A stretch of 64,000 nt of DNA, taken from positions 269,202 through 333,201 of the forward strand of contig NZ_FRCW01000005.1 of assembly GCF_900143055.1 (NCBI RefSeq), written 5' to 3'. This DNA comes from Fibrobacter sp. UWR3. Lineage in GTDB: Bacteria; Fibrobacterota; Fibrobacteria; Fibrobacterales; Fibrobacteraceae. This document shows positions 1-9,095 of this stretch, piece after piece; position 1 is the first letter of the stretch; each line of letters opens with the position of its first letter. The notes under the pieces are model-generated. The model was not told the origin of the DNA. It ran no database searches and was given only the letters and a program-made list of their open reading frames with translations. The position numbers and the translations under genes are program-made.

Positions 1-620
1 TCCTGGAATACGTGCTGGAGCACCGCGGGTACACGCGCAATTCCGAACTGAGCGCCGTGTGCACGCTGGAGGCAGGCAAGGACCCGCTCGAGAACTGCGA
101 AAAGACATGCCGCTCGGTATTCCGCAAGTCGCAAAACTTCAATCTCGAGTACCGCGAAATGACCGACGCGGAACTGCCCGAATTCTACAGGCACCTGAGC
201 AACCTGGAATCAAAGTTCGGCACAAAACCCGTGCACACGCTCGAGGAACTGCTCGACCTGCGCCATAACCGCATTGCAGACGAAGTAAAGTTCCGTGCCC
301 TGTGGATGCGCGACACGGACCATGCAAATAGAGAAAAGTTCGTTGCCGGCATGATGCTATTTGATTTTAAACAAACTAACGTACGCCACGCGCAGTACAT
401 CGCCCCGAACGAGGAAATCCGCGAGTTCCAGCCCACGACCGCCATGTACATAAACGTAATGCGCGAGGCAGCCCAAGACGGCATCAGCAAGTTTTCGTGG
501 GGAACATCCAACGGCATGGCGGGGGGCGCCTTGAACCTGCCCCTGTTCAAGTTCAAGGAATCCCTCGGTGCAAAGCCCTCGCTGAACCTGATTTACAGCA
601 AAGAAGAACTGCCGGGATAA
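1..620 (+). CDS. GNAT/FemAB-like acyltransferase, 5' partial
   Basis: The open frame enters from the left edge (first full codon at base 3), so the N-terminus lies outside the window; the GTG at 12 is not needed as a start. About 206 C-terminal residues are visible. The fold looks like the second half of a peptidoglycan-bridge or GNAT-type N-acyltransferase: a helix-rich region, then strands with 'VAGMMLFDF', 'QPTTAMYINVMREA' and 'KFSWGTSNGM', and a C-terminal 'FKESLGAKPSLNLIY', the usual GNAT ending of the form 'FKxxfGa'. Substrate is unknown. It ends 243 bases before lexA and is probably a separate transcription unit. The family call is by pattern only. Confidence 0.55.
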   Translation, partial: LEYVLEHRGYTRNSELSAVCTLEAGKDPLENCEKTCRSVFRKSQNFNLEYREMTDAELPEFYRHLSNLESKFGTKPVHTLEELLDLRHNRIADEVKFRALWMRDTDHANREKFVAGMMLFDFKQTNVRHAQYIAPNEEIREFQPTTAMYINVMREAAQDGISKFSWGTSNGMAGGALNLPLFKFKESLGAKPSLNLIYSKEELPG

Positions 621-650
621 CCCCCAAATCGTCATCCCCGCGACCTTAGT

Positions 651-687
651 TGTCATCCTGGAGGGAGCAACGCGACCGATAGGATCC
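651..687. repeat. Palindromic repeat, class C (GGATCCTATCGG...CTCCAGGATGACA)
   Basis: A 37-base element lying between the GNAT-like gene and lexA, here in reverse orientation. Its reverse complement matches 33 of 37 bases of 39912-39948, which lies inside a coding region (nfeD). A shorter 'GTCATCCCCGCGA' fragment of another repeat class precedes it at about 631-643. Confidence 0.75.
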
Positions 688-802
688 AAAAGCTAGTTGT
701 CTTGAACACAGCAGACTCTCGCGCAGACAGCGCAAAGAACCCGAAAAACAAGCCCAAAAGGCAAATATTTGTAAAAAGTTGCATTTTTGTGCAGTGAACC
801 TA

Positions 803-833
803 TTGACAATTGCCCAATTGTGCATTATATTTA
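803..833 (+). promoter_or_regulatory. lexA promoter
   Basis: TTGACA at 803-808, a 17-base spacer, and TATATT at 826-831 (extended TATATTTA to 833). This is a near-consensus housekeeping promoter whose start site would fall around 838, about 25 bases before the lexA ATG. The operator sits in the spacer. Confidence 0.85.
811..824 (+). promoter_or_regulatory. LexA operator (SOS box)
   Basis: TGCCCAATTGTGCA matches the published Fibrobacter succinogenes LexA box TGCNC-N4-GTGCA at every specified base. It overlaps a perfect inverted repeat, ACAATTG-CC-CAATTGT, at 806-821. Its place between the -35 and -10 elements implies that LexA represses its own gene. Confidence 0.88.
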
Positions 834-863
834 GGAATATAAATTCATAATGCGAGGTTTATC

Positions 864-1511
864 ATGGATAACAGCAAACGCAAGGAACTGACCACCCGTC
901 AGGAAGAAATCTACGAATACATCAAGAAGTATTCCCGCGAAAACCACATGCCGCCCACCGTCCGCGAAATCGGCAACCATTTCGAGATTTCCTCGACAAA
1001 CGGCGTGCGCTCTATCCTCGCCGCCCTCATCAAGAAGGGCTACATCAACCGCTCCCCGCGCCTCAGCCGCGGCATCGAGATTGTGGATACTGACGGTTCC
1101 GCCGCCGATTCCGCACCGAGCAACACCATCGAGATTCCCATTATCGGCCGCGTGGCCGCGGGTACGCCCATCCTCGCCGTACAAAACCTCGAAGGAACGG
1201 TCACCATCGACCGCGACTTCCTCGCCTGCCGTTCCGACGTATTTGCCCTGCGCGTCAAGGGCGATTCCATGATCAATGCCGGCATCTTCGACGGCGACCT
1301 CATCTTCGCCCGCCAGCAGCGCTCTGCCGAACGCGGCGAAATCATCGTGGCGCAGGTCAACAACGAGGCCACCGTCAAGTACTACCAGCCGCAGCACGAC
1401 CACATCGAGCTCAAGCCCGCTAACCCGAAGTACCGCCCCATCATCGTGAACAAGGGCAGCGACTTCTCCATCGCGGGCCGCGTCATCGGCGTGATGCGCA
1501 AGGTGAACTAA
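864..1511 (+). CDS. lexA: LexA repressor
   Basis: SOS-response repressor, 215 residues. Residues 1-72 form the winged-helix DNA-binding domain ('[11 protein letters not shown]', '[11 protein letters not shown]'). Residues 90-215 are the S24 peptidase-like domain. The self-cleavage bond is Ala99-Gly100 in 'GRVAAG'; the catalytic pair is Ser135 in 'GDSM' and Lys172 in 'ATVKYY'. RecA on single-stranded DNA triggers autocleavage and derepression. The gene has its own promoter and operator upstream and a strong hairpin terminator directly downstream, so it is monocistronic. All key residues are present. Confidence 0.97.
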   Translation: MDNSKRKELTTRQEEIYEYIKKYSRENHMPPTVREIGNHFEISSTNGVRSILAALIKKGYINRSPRLSRGIEIVDTDGSAADSAPSNTIEIPIIGRVAAGTPILAVQNLEGTVTIDRDFLACRSDVFALRVKGDSMINAGIFDGDLIFARQQRSAERGEIIVAQVNNEATVKYYQPQHDHIELKPANPKYRPIIVNKGSDFSIAGRVIGVMRKVN

Positions 1512-1532
1512 GCGCGAAATTCATTTATACAG

Positions 1533-1560
1533 AAAACCCTGCCGGTGCGGCAGGGTTTTT
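1533..1560 (+). terminator. lexA intrinsic terminator
   Basis: CCCTGCC (1537-1543), a five-base loop, GGCAGGG (1549-1555), then TTTTT. Confidence 0.9.
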
Positions 1561-1570
1561 CGCTTTTTAA

Positions 1571-1659
1571 GACCCTCGCCTTTGCGAGGGTGACGAAATA
1601 GGCTTTGCGAGGGTGACGAAATAGGCTTGTCGAGGGCGACGAAGCGGGCTAGTCGAGGG
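1571..1659. repeat. 23-base tandem repeat array
   Basis: Four 'CGAGGG' starts at 1585, 1608, 1631 and 1654, spaced exactly 23 bases, with unit body 'TGACGAAATAGGCTTTG' drifting across copies. The array begins with the hairpin 'GACCCTCGCC-TTT-GCGAGGGTGAC'. Its last partial copy lies inside the end of the minus-strand DUF1015 gene and supplies its final codons. Confidence 0.85.
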
Positions 1660-3490
1660 TATGGACCAGCAGGCCGTCACGCAGCTTGGGTTCGAACCAG
1701 GTGCTCTTCGGCGGCATGATTTCGCCCGCATCGGCGATGTTCATGAGCTGGTCGAGCGTAGTCGGGTACATCGCGAACGCGCAGGCGCATTCACCGCTGT
1801 CGACGCGCTTCACCAGTTCGCCGAGACCGCGGATGCCACCGACGAAGTCGATGCGCTTGGAGGTACGCGGGTCGTCGATGTCGAAAATCGGCTTCAGCAC
1901 GAGCTTCTGGAGCAAGGCCACGTCGAGGCTGTCGACCGGGCCCAGGTTCTTGAGGAACTTGTCCTTGAACGTGCAGGCGTACCACTTGCCCTGCAGGTAC
2001 ATATTCACCTGGTTCTGCTTTGCCGGGTGCTGCATCTCGGCGAGCGGCTCAATATCGAACACCTGCTTCAGCTCTTCCATGAGCTGCTCCGGCGTGCGGC
2101 CGTTCAGGTCCTTCAGCACGCGGTTGTAGTCCAGAATCTTGAGTTGCGTGCTCGGGAACAGGATGGCCAGGTAGCGGTTGTATTCTTCCTCGCCCGTGTT
2201 CTTCGGGTTCTGTTCCGCGCGGTAGCTTGCAGCGCGGGCTCCGGCGGCACTGCGGTGGTGACCGTCGGCAATGTAGCTCACCGGAATCTGTTCAAAGCTC
2301 TTGCGGATGGCGGCAATCTCGGCATCGTCATCGATAATCCAGACCGTGTGGCCAAAGCCGTCGCCGTCGCTCACGAAGTCGTAAACAGGCTTGCGCTTGG
2401 TAACGGCACCGAAAAGGTCGAACTGGCCGTTGTCGCGATAAGTGAGGAACACCGGACCGGTATTGGCGTTGGTGTCGAGCACGTGGCGCAGGCGGTCTTC
2501 TTCCTTGTCGGCGCGGGTAAGTTCGTGTTTCTTGATAATGCCGTTGAAGTAGTCGGCGGCGGGCACGGTGCACACCAGGCCGTACTGTTCGCGGCCGTTC
2601 ATCGTCTGGCGGTAAACGTACAGGCAGTCCTTCTTGTCGTGCGCAATGACGCCATCGGCAATCATCTTGTCGAGGTTCGCACGGGCATGCGCATAGACCT
2701 TCGGGTCGTACGGGTCAACGCTGTCGTCAAGTTCGATTTCGGCACGGGTCACGCGCAGGTAGGAATGCGGGAGCCCTTCGGCCATGGCCTTGGCTTCGGC
2801 GCGGTTCATCACGTCGTAAGGGAGAGCGGAAATGTCCTTGGCCTCGGCGGGGTTCACCGGGCGAAGGGCCTTGAACGGATAGATGTGCATCATGGGCTTC
2901 TTTCCTTTGTGAGATTCCTTGATTAAAACTTCGTCCTCGGAAATGAGGTTGTGGATATAGCCGGTCTTGCCTTCAATCCACTTCTTCTTGCGGTAACTGA
3001 CAACGAAATACGCAATGAAGAAGAAAATGAATCCGGTGATAGCGGCAACGATGGTTATACCAATCATGAAGGCGAGCAGGTGACCGGCGGCATTTTCCCA
3101 GAGGTTCTTGACAATATCCAAGCAGTTGCGGATAGACATGCGTTCGAATTCACCCAGAAAGTCAAACTTGATCGGGTCGGGGTCGACAATCTTGCAACCG
3201 ATATAGTAGCCCGAGGGGTAGAATATGCCGAACTGGGTCACGGGGTTTGCCACGAAGTCGGCCACGACACCCGGAACCTTCGGCAGGCGGAACAGCGCAC
3301 AGATAGCCACGGTAAGGATGATGGCAAAACCGATGGTAGGCCACACGCCAATAAACACGCCAATAAATACGGACCACGCGACCTTCAAGGAATCCTGGCG
3401 ACGAGGAAACATGCGATTGTAGTAAATACGGCTCAAGCGCTTGTACTTGGATTCCTGCTTGCGCGCAGGTTGATGGTGACGAAGTTTCAT
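1649..3490 (-). CDS. DUF2062-DUF1015 fusion protein
   Basis: An unbroken frame of 613 codons from the ATG at 3490 (a TTG at 3502 is also in frame). The N-terminal ~175 residues are a DUF2062 membrane domain: Arg-rich start, then hydrophobic segments around 'FIGVFIGVWPTIGFAIILTV' and 'LLAFMIGITIVAAITGFIFF'. From the Met-Met pair at 2893 the protein is a full-length DUF1015 domain ('YPFKALRPV', 'YIADGHHRSAAGARA'). Neither domain has an established reaction. The internal ATG at 2893 has AAGGAAAG upstream, so a free DUF1015 protein may also be made. A TATCTTTG promoter-like motif lies at 3500-3507. Confidence 0.85.
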   Translation of the reverse strand: MKLRHHQPARKQESKYKRLSRIYYNRMFPRRQDSLKVAWSVFIGVFIGVWPTIGFAIILTVAICALFRLPKVPGVVADFVANPVTQFGIFYPSGYYIGCKIVDPDPIKFDFLGEFERMSIRNCLDIVKNLWENAAGHLLAFMIGITIVAAITGFIFFFIAYFVVSYRKKKWIEGKTGYIHNLISEDEVLIKESHKGKKPMMHIYPFKALRPVNPAEAKDISALPYDVMNRAEAKAMAEGLPHSYLRVTRAEIELDDSVDPYDPKVYAHARANLDKMIADGVIAHDKKDCLYVYRQTMNGREQYGLVCTVPAADYFNGIIKKHELTRADKEEDRLRHVLDTNANTGPVFLTYRDNGQFDLFGAVTKRKPVYDFVSDGDGFGHTVWIIDDDAEIAAIRKSFEQIPVSYIADGHHRSAAGARAASYRAEQNPKNTGEEEYNRYLAILFPSTQLKILDYNRVLKDLNGRTPEQLMEELKQVFDIEPLAEMQHPAKQNQVNMYLQGKWYACTFKDKFLKNLGPVDSLDVALLQKLVLKPIFDIDDPRTSKRIDFVGGIRGLGELVKRVDSGECACAFAMYPTTLDQLMNIADAGEIMPPKSTWFEPKLRDGLLVHTLD

Positions 3491-3572
3491 AAGCGCGCAC
3501 AAAGATAGAAATTAGACGAAAGATGCGAGGCGAAAGACAAAAGAAAATCTCGGAAATTCTATTTTTTGTGGT

Positions 3573-4040
3573 ATGAAGCACGTTATTTCAAAGGAAGGAT
3601 TCGAAAAATACAAGGCAGAATGGGAACAGCTCAAGTACGTGGAGCGCCCCGCCATGATAAACCAGGTACAGGCGGCCGCCGCAGAAGGCGACCGGAGCGA
3701 AAATGCGGCCTATACCTATGGGCGCATGCGCGTACGCGAAATCGACCGCAGGCTGCGCGAACTTGACCGCATCCTCGACGGAGCAAAAATCGTGGAAATT
3801 TCCGCACCCGAGGACGGCTCCATCCGGTTCGGCGCGACAGTGAAGCTGCTCGACAAGAAGACCAAGCGCGAAAAAGCGTACAGCATCGTCGGCGAAAAGG
3901 AAATCGACCCGCTGCAGGGCAGAATCAGCCTCAAGTCACCCATCGGCGAAGCCCTCGTCGGCAAAAAAAAGGGCGAAACCGTGCAGGTTCAGGCCCCCCG
4001 CGGAACCATCACCTACGAGATACTTGAGGTAACCTACTAA
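3573..4040 (+). CDS. greB: Transcription elongation factor GreB-type
   Basis: 155 residues, the usual Gre length. An N-terminal coiled coil (to about residue 75) carries the acidic tip 'AEGDRSENAAYTYG', which inserts into the RNA polymerase channel and promotes cleavage of backtracked RNA. The 'YTYGRMRVREIDRRLREL' stretch resembles GreB more than GreA ('YGKRRLREIDRR' type). Residues 80-155 form the FKBP-like C-terminal domain with 'LVGKKKGETVQVQAP'. It is divergent from the DUF2062-DUF1015 gene with 82 bases between starts. TATTTTTTG just before the ATG fits the local promoter motif. Confidence 0.92.
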   Translation: MKHVISKEGFEKYKAEWEQLKYVERPAMINQVQAAAAEGDRSENAAYTYGRMRVREIDRRLRELDRILDGAKIVEISAPEDGSIRFGATVKLLDKKTKREKAYSIVGEKEIDPLQGRISLKSPIGEALVGKKKGETVQVQAPRGTITYEILEVTY

Positions 4041-4041
4041 C

Positions 4042-4128
4042 AATGTGAAATGTGGAGTGTGTAATGTGAAATGATTAGTCACTCACCACTCACCACTCAC
4101 CCCTCACTCCCCACTCCACACTTGTCAT
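4042..4128. repeat. Inverted heptamer-repeat array
   Basis: Left arm: degenerate 7-base units of the type AATGTGA/AGTGTGT. Right arm: TCACTCACCACTCACCACTC-type units, roughly the reverse complement. The whole gap between greB and the TatD gene is this repeat, which can fold into one long imperfect hairpin. Similar arrays lie at 18284-18350, 32745-32870 and 61343-61401. Confidence 0.75.
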
Positions 4129-4129
4129 T

Positions 4130-4924
4130 ATGTTCGTCGACACGCATTGCCACATAGATTCCTACGAGCGCCACGCCGGAGAAAGTTTCGACGCGCTACT
4201 CGCCCGCCTGCGCGACGACGGCGACCCGAATATCGAGCTGCCCGAGGCGTTTATCCACGTGGCATGCGACCCGGCAGACTTCGAACGTGCACGCGAGCTC
4301 TCCGAAAAACACCCGAACGTCTACGCCGCATACGGAATCCACCCGGAATACGTCGACACCGAAACTCCCGATGACGAAGCACGCATGCTCGAATACCTGA
4401 AGCACCCCAAGTGTGTCGCCTGCGGGGAGTTCGGGCTCGACTACCATTACGACCCGGAATCGCGCCCGCGGCAGATAGCCCTCTTCGAGCGCCACCTGCA
4501 ACTGGCGCTCACAAGCGGAAAACCCATCGTGCTCCACCTGCGCGAAGCGGACGACGACGCGCTCGCCGTACTGCGCGGCGCCGACATCCGCAACAAGAAC
4601 ATCCATGTGCACTGCTTTACCGGCACACCCGGATTCGCGGAAGCGCTACTCGCCCTCGACGCGAACATCTACATCGGGTTTACCGGCATCATCACGTTCA
4701 AGAACGCACAGAACGTGCGCGACGCCGCGGCCATCGTACCCGATAGCCGCATGCTCCTCGAAACGGACTCCCCCTACATGGCGCCCATCCCTTACCGGGG
4801 CAAGCCCTGCCATTCAGGCTACATTCCCTACATTGCAAACAAACTTGCAGAAGTAAAAGAAAAGCCCGTAGAAGAAATCTACAGGCAAGTCCGCGAAAAT
4901 ACGCGCCGCTGTTACGGAATCTAG
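4130..4924 (+). CDS. tatD: TatD-family metal-dependent hydrolase
   Basis: 264 residues with the TatD DNase layout: metal ligands in 'DTHCHID' at the N-terminus, 'GEFGLDYHYD' near residue 105, 'HLREADDD', 'HCFTG' and the C-terminal 'LETDSPYMAP'. Family members are TIM-barrel nucleases with 3'-5' exonuclease or AP-endonuclease activity; some are D-aminoacyl-tRNA deacylase-like. The exact substrate cannot be told. Its stop codon overlaps the convergent stop of the EAL gene. Confidence 0.93.
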   Translation: MFVDTHCHIDSYERHAGESFDALLARLRDDGDPNIELPEAFIHVACDPADFERARELSEKHPNVYAAYGIHPEYVDTETPDDEARMLEYLKHPKCVACGEFGLDYHYDPESRPRQIALFERHLQLALTSGKPIVLHLREADDDALAVLRGADIRNKNIHVHCFTGTPGFAEALLALDANIYIGFTGIITFKNAQNVRDAAAIVPDSRMLLETDSPYMAPIPYRGKPCHSGYIPYIANKLAEVKEKPVEEIYRQVRENTRRCYGI

Positions 4925-6915
4925 GCTATCTGCGCAGCCGCACCTGCAGGCACTGCACCGCCCGCGTAGTGCGCCTCCATGTACTTAAGCGCATCTTCGG
5001 GCGAAAGCGGAACACTAAAGTAGAATCCCTGAATGTTACGGCAGCCCTCGCTCCGCAGGAATTCCAGCTGTTCCTCAGTTTCTACGCCCTCGGCAATCAG
5101 TTCCAGATTTAGGGACTTCGCAATCCCGATAACCATCTTCGCGAATGCCGCATCTTCCTCGTCGTCGGCGACGTGGTCCACGAACGACTTGTCCATCTTG
5201 AGCGTATGCACCGGCAAGTGCTTCAGGTAAGAAAGGCTGCTGTAGCCCGTGCCAAAGTCATCGATGGAAATCTGCACGCCCATGCACGAAAGTTTGCGCA
5301 TGATGTCCGCCGCCTTCTCCACCTCGCAGGTCGCCGTGTACTCGGTAATCTCGAGTTTCAGGTTACGCGGGTTCAGGTTCGTCTCGGCGAGCACGCGCTT
5401 CACGTCGTCGACCATCGATTCCATCGCAAACTGCTTTGCCGAGAAGTTCACCGCAACGCGGATGTCCTTGAACCCCAGATCCACCCACTTCTTGGTCTGG
5501 ATGCACGCCATCTTGAGGATAAGCGCACCCATCGGCACAATGAGCCCGGTCTCTTCGGCCAGCGGGATGAATTCTGCCGGAGAAACAATCCCGTGCTCGG
5601 AATTGTTCCAGCGGACAAGCGCCTCGAAACCGACAATCCGGTCCCCGCTAGCGATATCTATAATGGGCTGGTACATCAGCACGAATTCCTGGGCCTGGAT
5701 GGCGCGGCGGATTTCGTACTCGAGCTTGTAGAGCTTCATCGCCTTCTCGCGGATGCCGCCCGTCACGAACTGGATTCCGCCATGCTGCCCGCTCTTCTTC
5801 AGGTTGCGAAGCACTGCATTCGCACTCGCGAGGATATCCTCAACACAGTCCACATCACTATTCAAGACAACCGCCATCGACGCACTCACAAAGAGCTCGC
5901 TACCGTCCAGCTGGATAGGCGCCTTAATTTTCGTGTGAATCTGCTTCACCTTCGCAAGCAGGTCCTCGCGCACTTCGCTACCCTGGATATCGTGCAAAAT
6001 GACCGCGAAAACATCGGGCCCGATACGCGCCAGAACGTCGTTCTTGCCGCAGGTCGCCTTGATGCGCTCGGCAACCACGCGCAACACGTTATCGCCAAAG
6101 TTGATGGAATAGGATGCGTTTATCGCCCCGAAACTGTCGATATCGAGGAGCGCCACGCCAAAGGTGTATCCCGGTTTCTGGGCGGCCATGTCCACGTCGA
6201 CCTTGAGCTTTTCAAGGAAGAACTTGCGGTTATAAACACCCGTAAGCGCATCCTGGTAGGCGTAGTAGTACTTTTCGCGGGCAATGGCAGACGTGTCACT
6301 TGCGGTTATGGAACCGATAACGCGGATAGGCCTGTTTTCGGAATCCATCTGCAGGCGTCCCGCAATCATAATCTCTTCGGGCTTGCCCTTCATCGGCGAA
6401 GAAAGCCGGAGCACCTCGGAAAAGTCCTCGCCCGTCTCGAGCGCCTTCATGAACTTTTCCCTGAACGCGACCCAGTCACTCTCCATCACGTAAGACTCGA
6501 GCGCCGAGAACGAGTCCTCGAGAAGTTCCTTCGCGCCAATCAGTTCCGCCACGAGGTTGGACCAGTACACCTTCCCCGTCGAAACGTTAAATGTCCAGAA
6601 GCCCTCGTGCGACACGTCGATCATCATCTGGTGGAGTTCGCTCTGCTCGTGCAGGTCCTTCTGGAAATCGCGAACGGGCTCGGTATCCACCTTCGTCGGG
6701 ATTTCCACGTCGGTACGCATCTTCTTGCGGTTACCTACCGTCGGGAACGAGTAGAACAGGGCCAGGTACGCAATAAAGATGATTGCAACAAAATAGGGGA
6801 CAAACGCCATCACATGCCCCGAAAAATGCAGAATATCGGGAACAAACGCCGCGAACATAAAGCACGCGAACAGGAGCGCAAAACGGAGGATTTTGTGTTC
6901 GTCAAAAAGTTTCAT
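4921..6915 (-). CDS. Membrane PAS-GGDEF(degenerate)-EAL cyclic-di-GMP phosphodiesterase
   Basis: 664 residues. Two transmembrane helices (about 9-29 and 36-57), a PAS-like domain (about 95-210), GGDEF (about 215-380) and EAL (about 395-650). The GGDEF signature is GPDVF at 299-303, so cyclase activity is probably lost; such domains often act as GTP sensors. The EAL domain keeps its catalytic set: FEALVRW (EAL 431-433), 'LEITEY', 'DDFGTGYSSL' and 'AEGVET', so c-di-GMP hydrolysis is expected. A long repeat-rich leader separates it from gdhA upstream. Signal sensed is unknown. Confidence 0.92.
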   Translation of the reverse strand: MKLFDEHKILRFALLFACFMFAAFVPDILHFSGHVMAFVPYFVAIIFIAYLALFYSFPTVGNRKKMRTDVEIPTKVDTEPVRDFQKDLHEQSELHQMMIDVSHEGFWTFNVSTGKVYWSNLVAELIGAKELLEDSFSALESYVMESDWVAFREKFMKALETGEDFSEVLRLSSPMKGKPEEIMIAGRLQMDSENRPIRVIGSITASDTSAIAREKYYYAYQDALTGVYNRKFFLEKLKVDVDMAAQKPGYTFGVALLDIDSFGAINASYSINFGDNVLRVVAERIKATCGKNDVLARIGPDVFAVILHDIQGSEVREDLLAKVKQIHTKIKAPIQLDGSELFVSASMAVVLNSDVDCVEDILASANAVLRNLKKSGQHGGIQFVTGGIREKAMKLYKLEYEIRRAIQAQEFVLMYQPIIDIASGDRIVGFEALVRWNNSEHGIVSPAEFIPLAEETGLIVPMGALILKMACIQTKKWVDLGFKDIRVAVNFSAKQFAMESMVDDVKRVLAETNLNPRNLKLEITEYTATCEVEKAADIMRKLSCMGVQISIDDFGTGYSSLSYLKHLPVHTLKMDKSFVDHVADDEEDAAFAKMVIGIAKSLNLELIAEGVETEEQLEFLRSEGCRNIQGFYFSVPLSPEDALKYMEAHYAGGAVPAGAAAQIA

Positions 6916-7124
6916 CTATATGACACCCAATGTGCATAAAATAACTCAAAAACCCCAATTTAGATTATTCCCGATTGAATTAAAGCAATTTTGTAAGTAA
7001 AAAAACCGCTCCAAAAGCGAGTATTCCACTTTGGAATAAGCCTTTCTTTTATTCCATAAAGAGATATTTCTGGTATAAAAGACATGCGGGAGGGGCCCCA
7101 GCTCGGAGTGGACGCCTACTCCCC

Positions 7125-7170
7125 AAAGAGGATAACTCAACTAAGCCACTAAAGTGGCAAGTTTCGTATA
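7125..7170. repeat. Paired-hairpin element, copy 1
   Basis: Shares GAGGATAACTC, CTAAG, TAAAG and CAAGT-T-TCGT blocks with 32780-32823. The second hairpin is GCCACT-aa-AGTGGC here and GGTGCT-aa-AGCATC there, so three base pairs change on both sides while pairing is kept. Confidence 0.7.
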
Positions 7171-7257
7171 GGCGTCCGTGGCTGCACTCGGTCATATCGG
7201 CAAGTAAACTTGCCGCTGCGACACTCGTTTGCACACTACTGCGAAGGCCAGAACATA

Positions 7258-7287
7258 TAAAAAAGCCCCCAGCTTTTTACCGAGGGC
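7258..7287 (-). terminator. Minus-strand hairpin with U-run
   Basis: Read on the minus strand: GCCCTCGG, loop, CTGGGGGC, then six T. It closely resembles the terminator at 63847-63874. Confidence 0.65.
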
Positions 7288-7289
7288 AG

Positions 7290-7425
7290 TTTCCCGTGAG
7301 CAAGAATCTAGCGGATTCGGTCGTATCCGTGAGCAAAAAAGGGCGACCAGTATTAACTGGTCGTCCTTTGCGAGAGCGAGCGCAGACCGGAGAAGTGGTT
7401 CCCGAGTCTAGCGCGAGCGGTCGTA

Positions 7426-7428
<3 letters not shown>
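7290..7428 (-). repeat. GACCGCTCG...GCTCAC structured element, gdhA copy
   Basis: On the minus strand the blocks run GACCGCTCG, CTCGGG, TCTCCGGT, CTCGCTCTCGC, a hairpin, then GCTCACGG. The order matches the two tandem copies at 18353-18542. A truncated second unit (ACGACCGAATCC...GCTCACGG) follows. The hairpin in this copy doubles as the gdhA terminator. Confidence 0.65.
7335..7366 (-). terminator. gdhA intrinsic terminator
   Basis: Minus strand: GGACGACCAGT, loop TAAT, ACTGGTCGCCC, then TTTTTT. It lies about 60 bases after the gdhA stop. Confidence 0.88.
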
Positions 7429-8805
<1,377 letters not shown>

Positions 8806-8824
8806 TTAATGTTTTTAACGCTTG

Positions 8825-8832
8825 TAAAGATA
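8825..8832 (-). promoter_or_regulatory. TATCTTTA promoter-like motif upstream of gdhA
   Basis: One of at least eleven TATmTTTn motifs found just upstream of minus-strand start codons in this window. It is 50 bases before the gdhA ATG. No convincing -35 seen. Confidence 0.5.
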
Positions 8833-8878
8833 GCAAAGGGGCATGACAAATAGTGAAAAACGGGCAAAAATCTTCAAA

Positions 8879-8898
8879 AACTTACATTTTTGTAAGTT
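8879..8898. promoter_or_regulatory. Palindromic operator candidate 1 upstream of gdhA
   Basis: AACTTAC-ATTTTT-GTAAGTT, a perfect 7-base inverted repeat. A second copy with one mismatch starts 82 bases further upstream (about eight helical turns). I see no third copy near other genes. Regulator unknown. Confidence 0.6.
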
Positions 8899-8960
8899 AG
8901 TTTTTTGTCAGTTTTAAAAAGTTTGAATTTTCGTTAAATTTCACGGCATAGAAATGCAAA

Positions 8961-8980
8961 AACCTACATTTTTGTAAGTT
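8961..8980. promoter_or_regulatory. Palindromic operator candidate 2 upstream of gdhA
   Basis: AACCTAC-ATTTTT-GTAAGTT; identical to candidate 1 except for one base in the left arm. Confidence 0.55.
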
Positions 8981-9048
8981 TTATATTTTCACTATCATTC
9001 GTAACGAAAATTTTACAGACGCCGGGTATGCTTTAGAGCGTTTATAAA

Positions 9049-9074
9049 GATCCCCGCCTACGCGGGGATGACAG
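9049..9074. repeat. Palindromic repeat, class A (GATCCCCGCC...GCGGGGATGACA)
   Basis: 26 bases; the same element, with two base changes, sits in frame inside tilS at 26717-26742. Here it lies at the 3' end of the patatin/PlsC operon. Confidence 0.8.
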
Positions 9075-9095
9075 TTGAACAATGTCAGGGATGAT

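Larger units (their letters stand above)
6916..7425. other. Gap of 510 bases without a convincing gene; holds repeats and terminators
   Basis: Short frames here show no signal or ribosome site. The region contains the paired-hairpin element (7125-7170), a flanking inverted repeat GGACGCCTA/TAGGCGTCC (7110-7118 and 7169-7177), two minus-strand terminators, and one copy of the GACCGC...GCTCAC element. It forms the 3' end of the gdhA transcript and the leader of the EAL gene. Confidence 0.7.

Noticed and set aside
5173..6939. 588-codon plus-strand frame opposite the EAL gene
   Set aside because: Antisense shadow of a well-supported gene; composition (His/Arg/Leu-rich) is typical of reverse-frame translation.
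6916..7425. Possible riboswitch in the leader of the EAL gene
   Set aside because: The conserved blocks also occur after the SprT-like gene and contain the gdhA terminator; no known riboswitch core could be recognised, so it is listed as a repeat.
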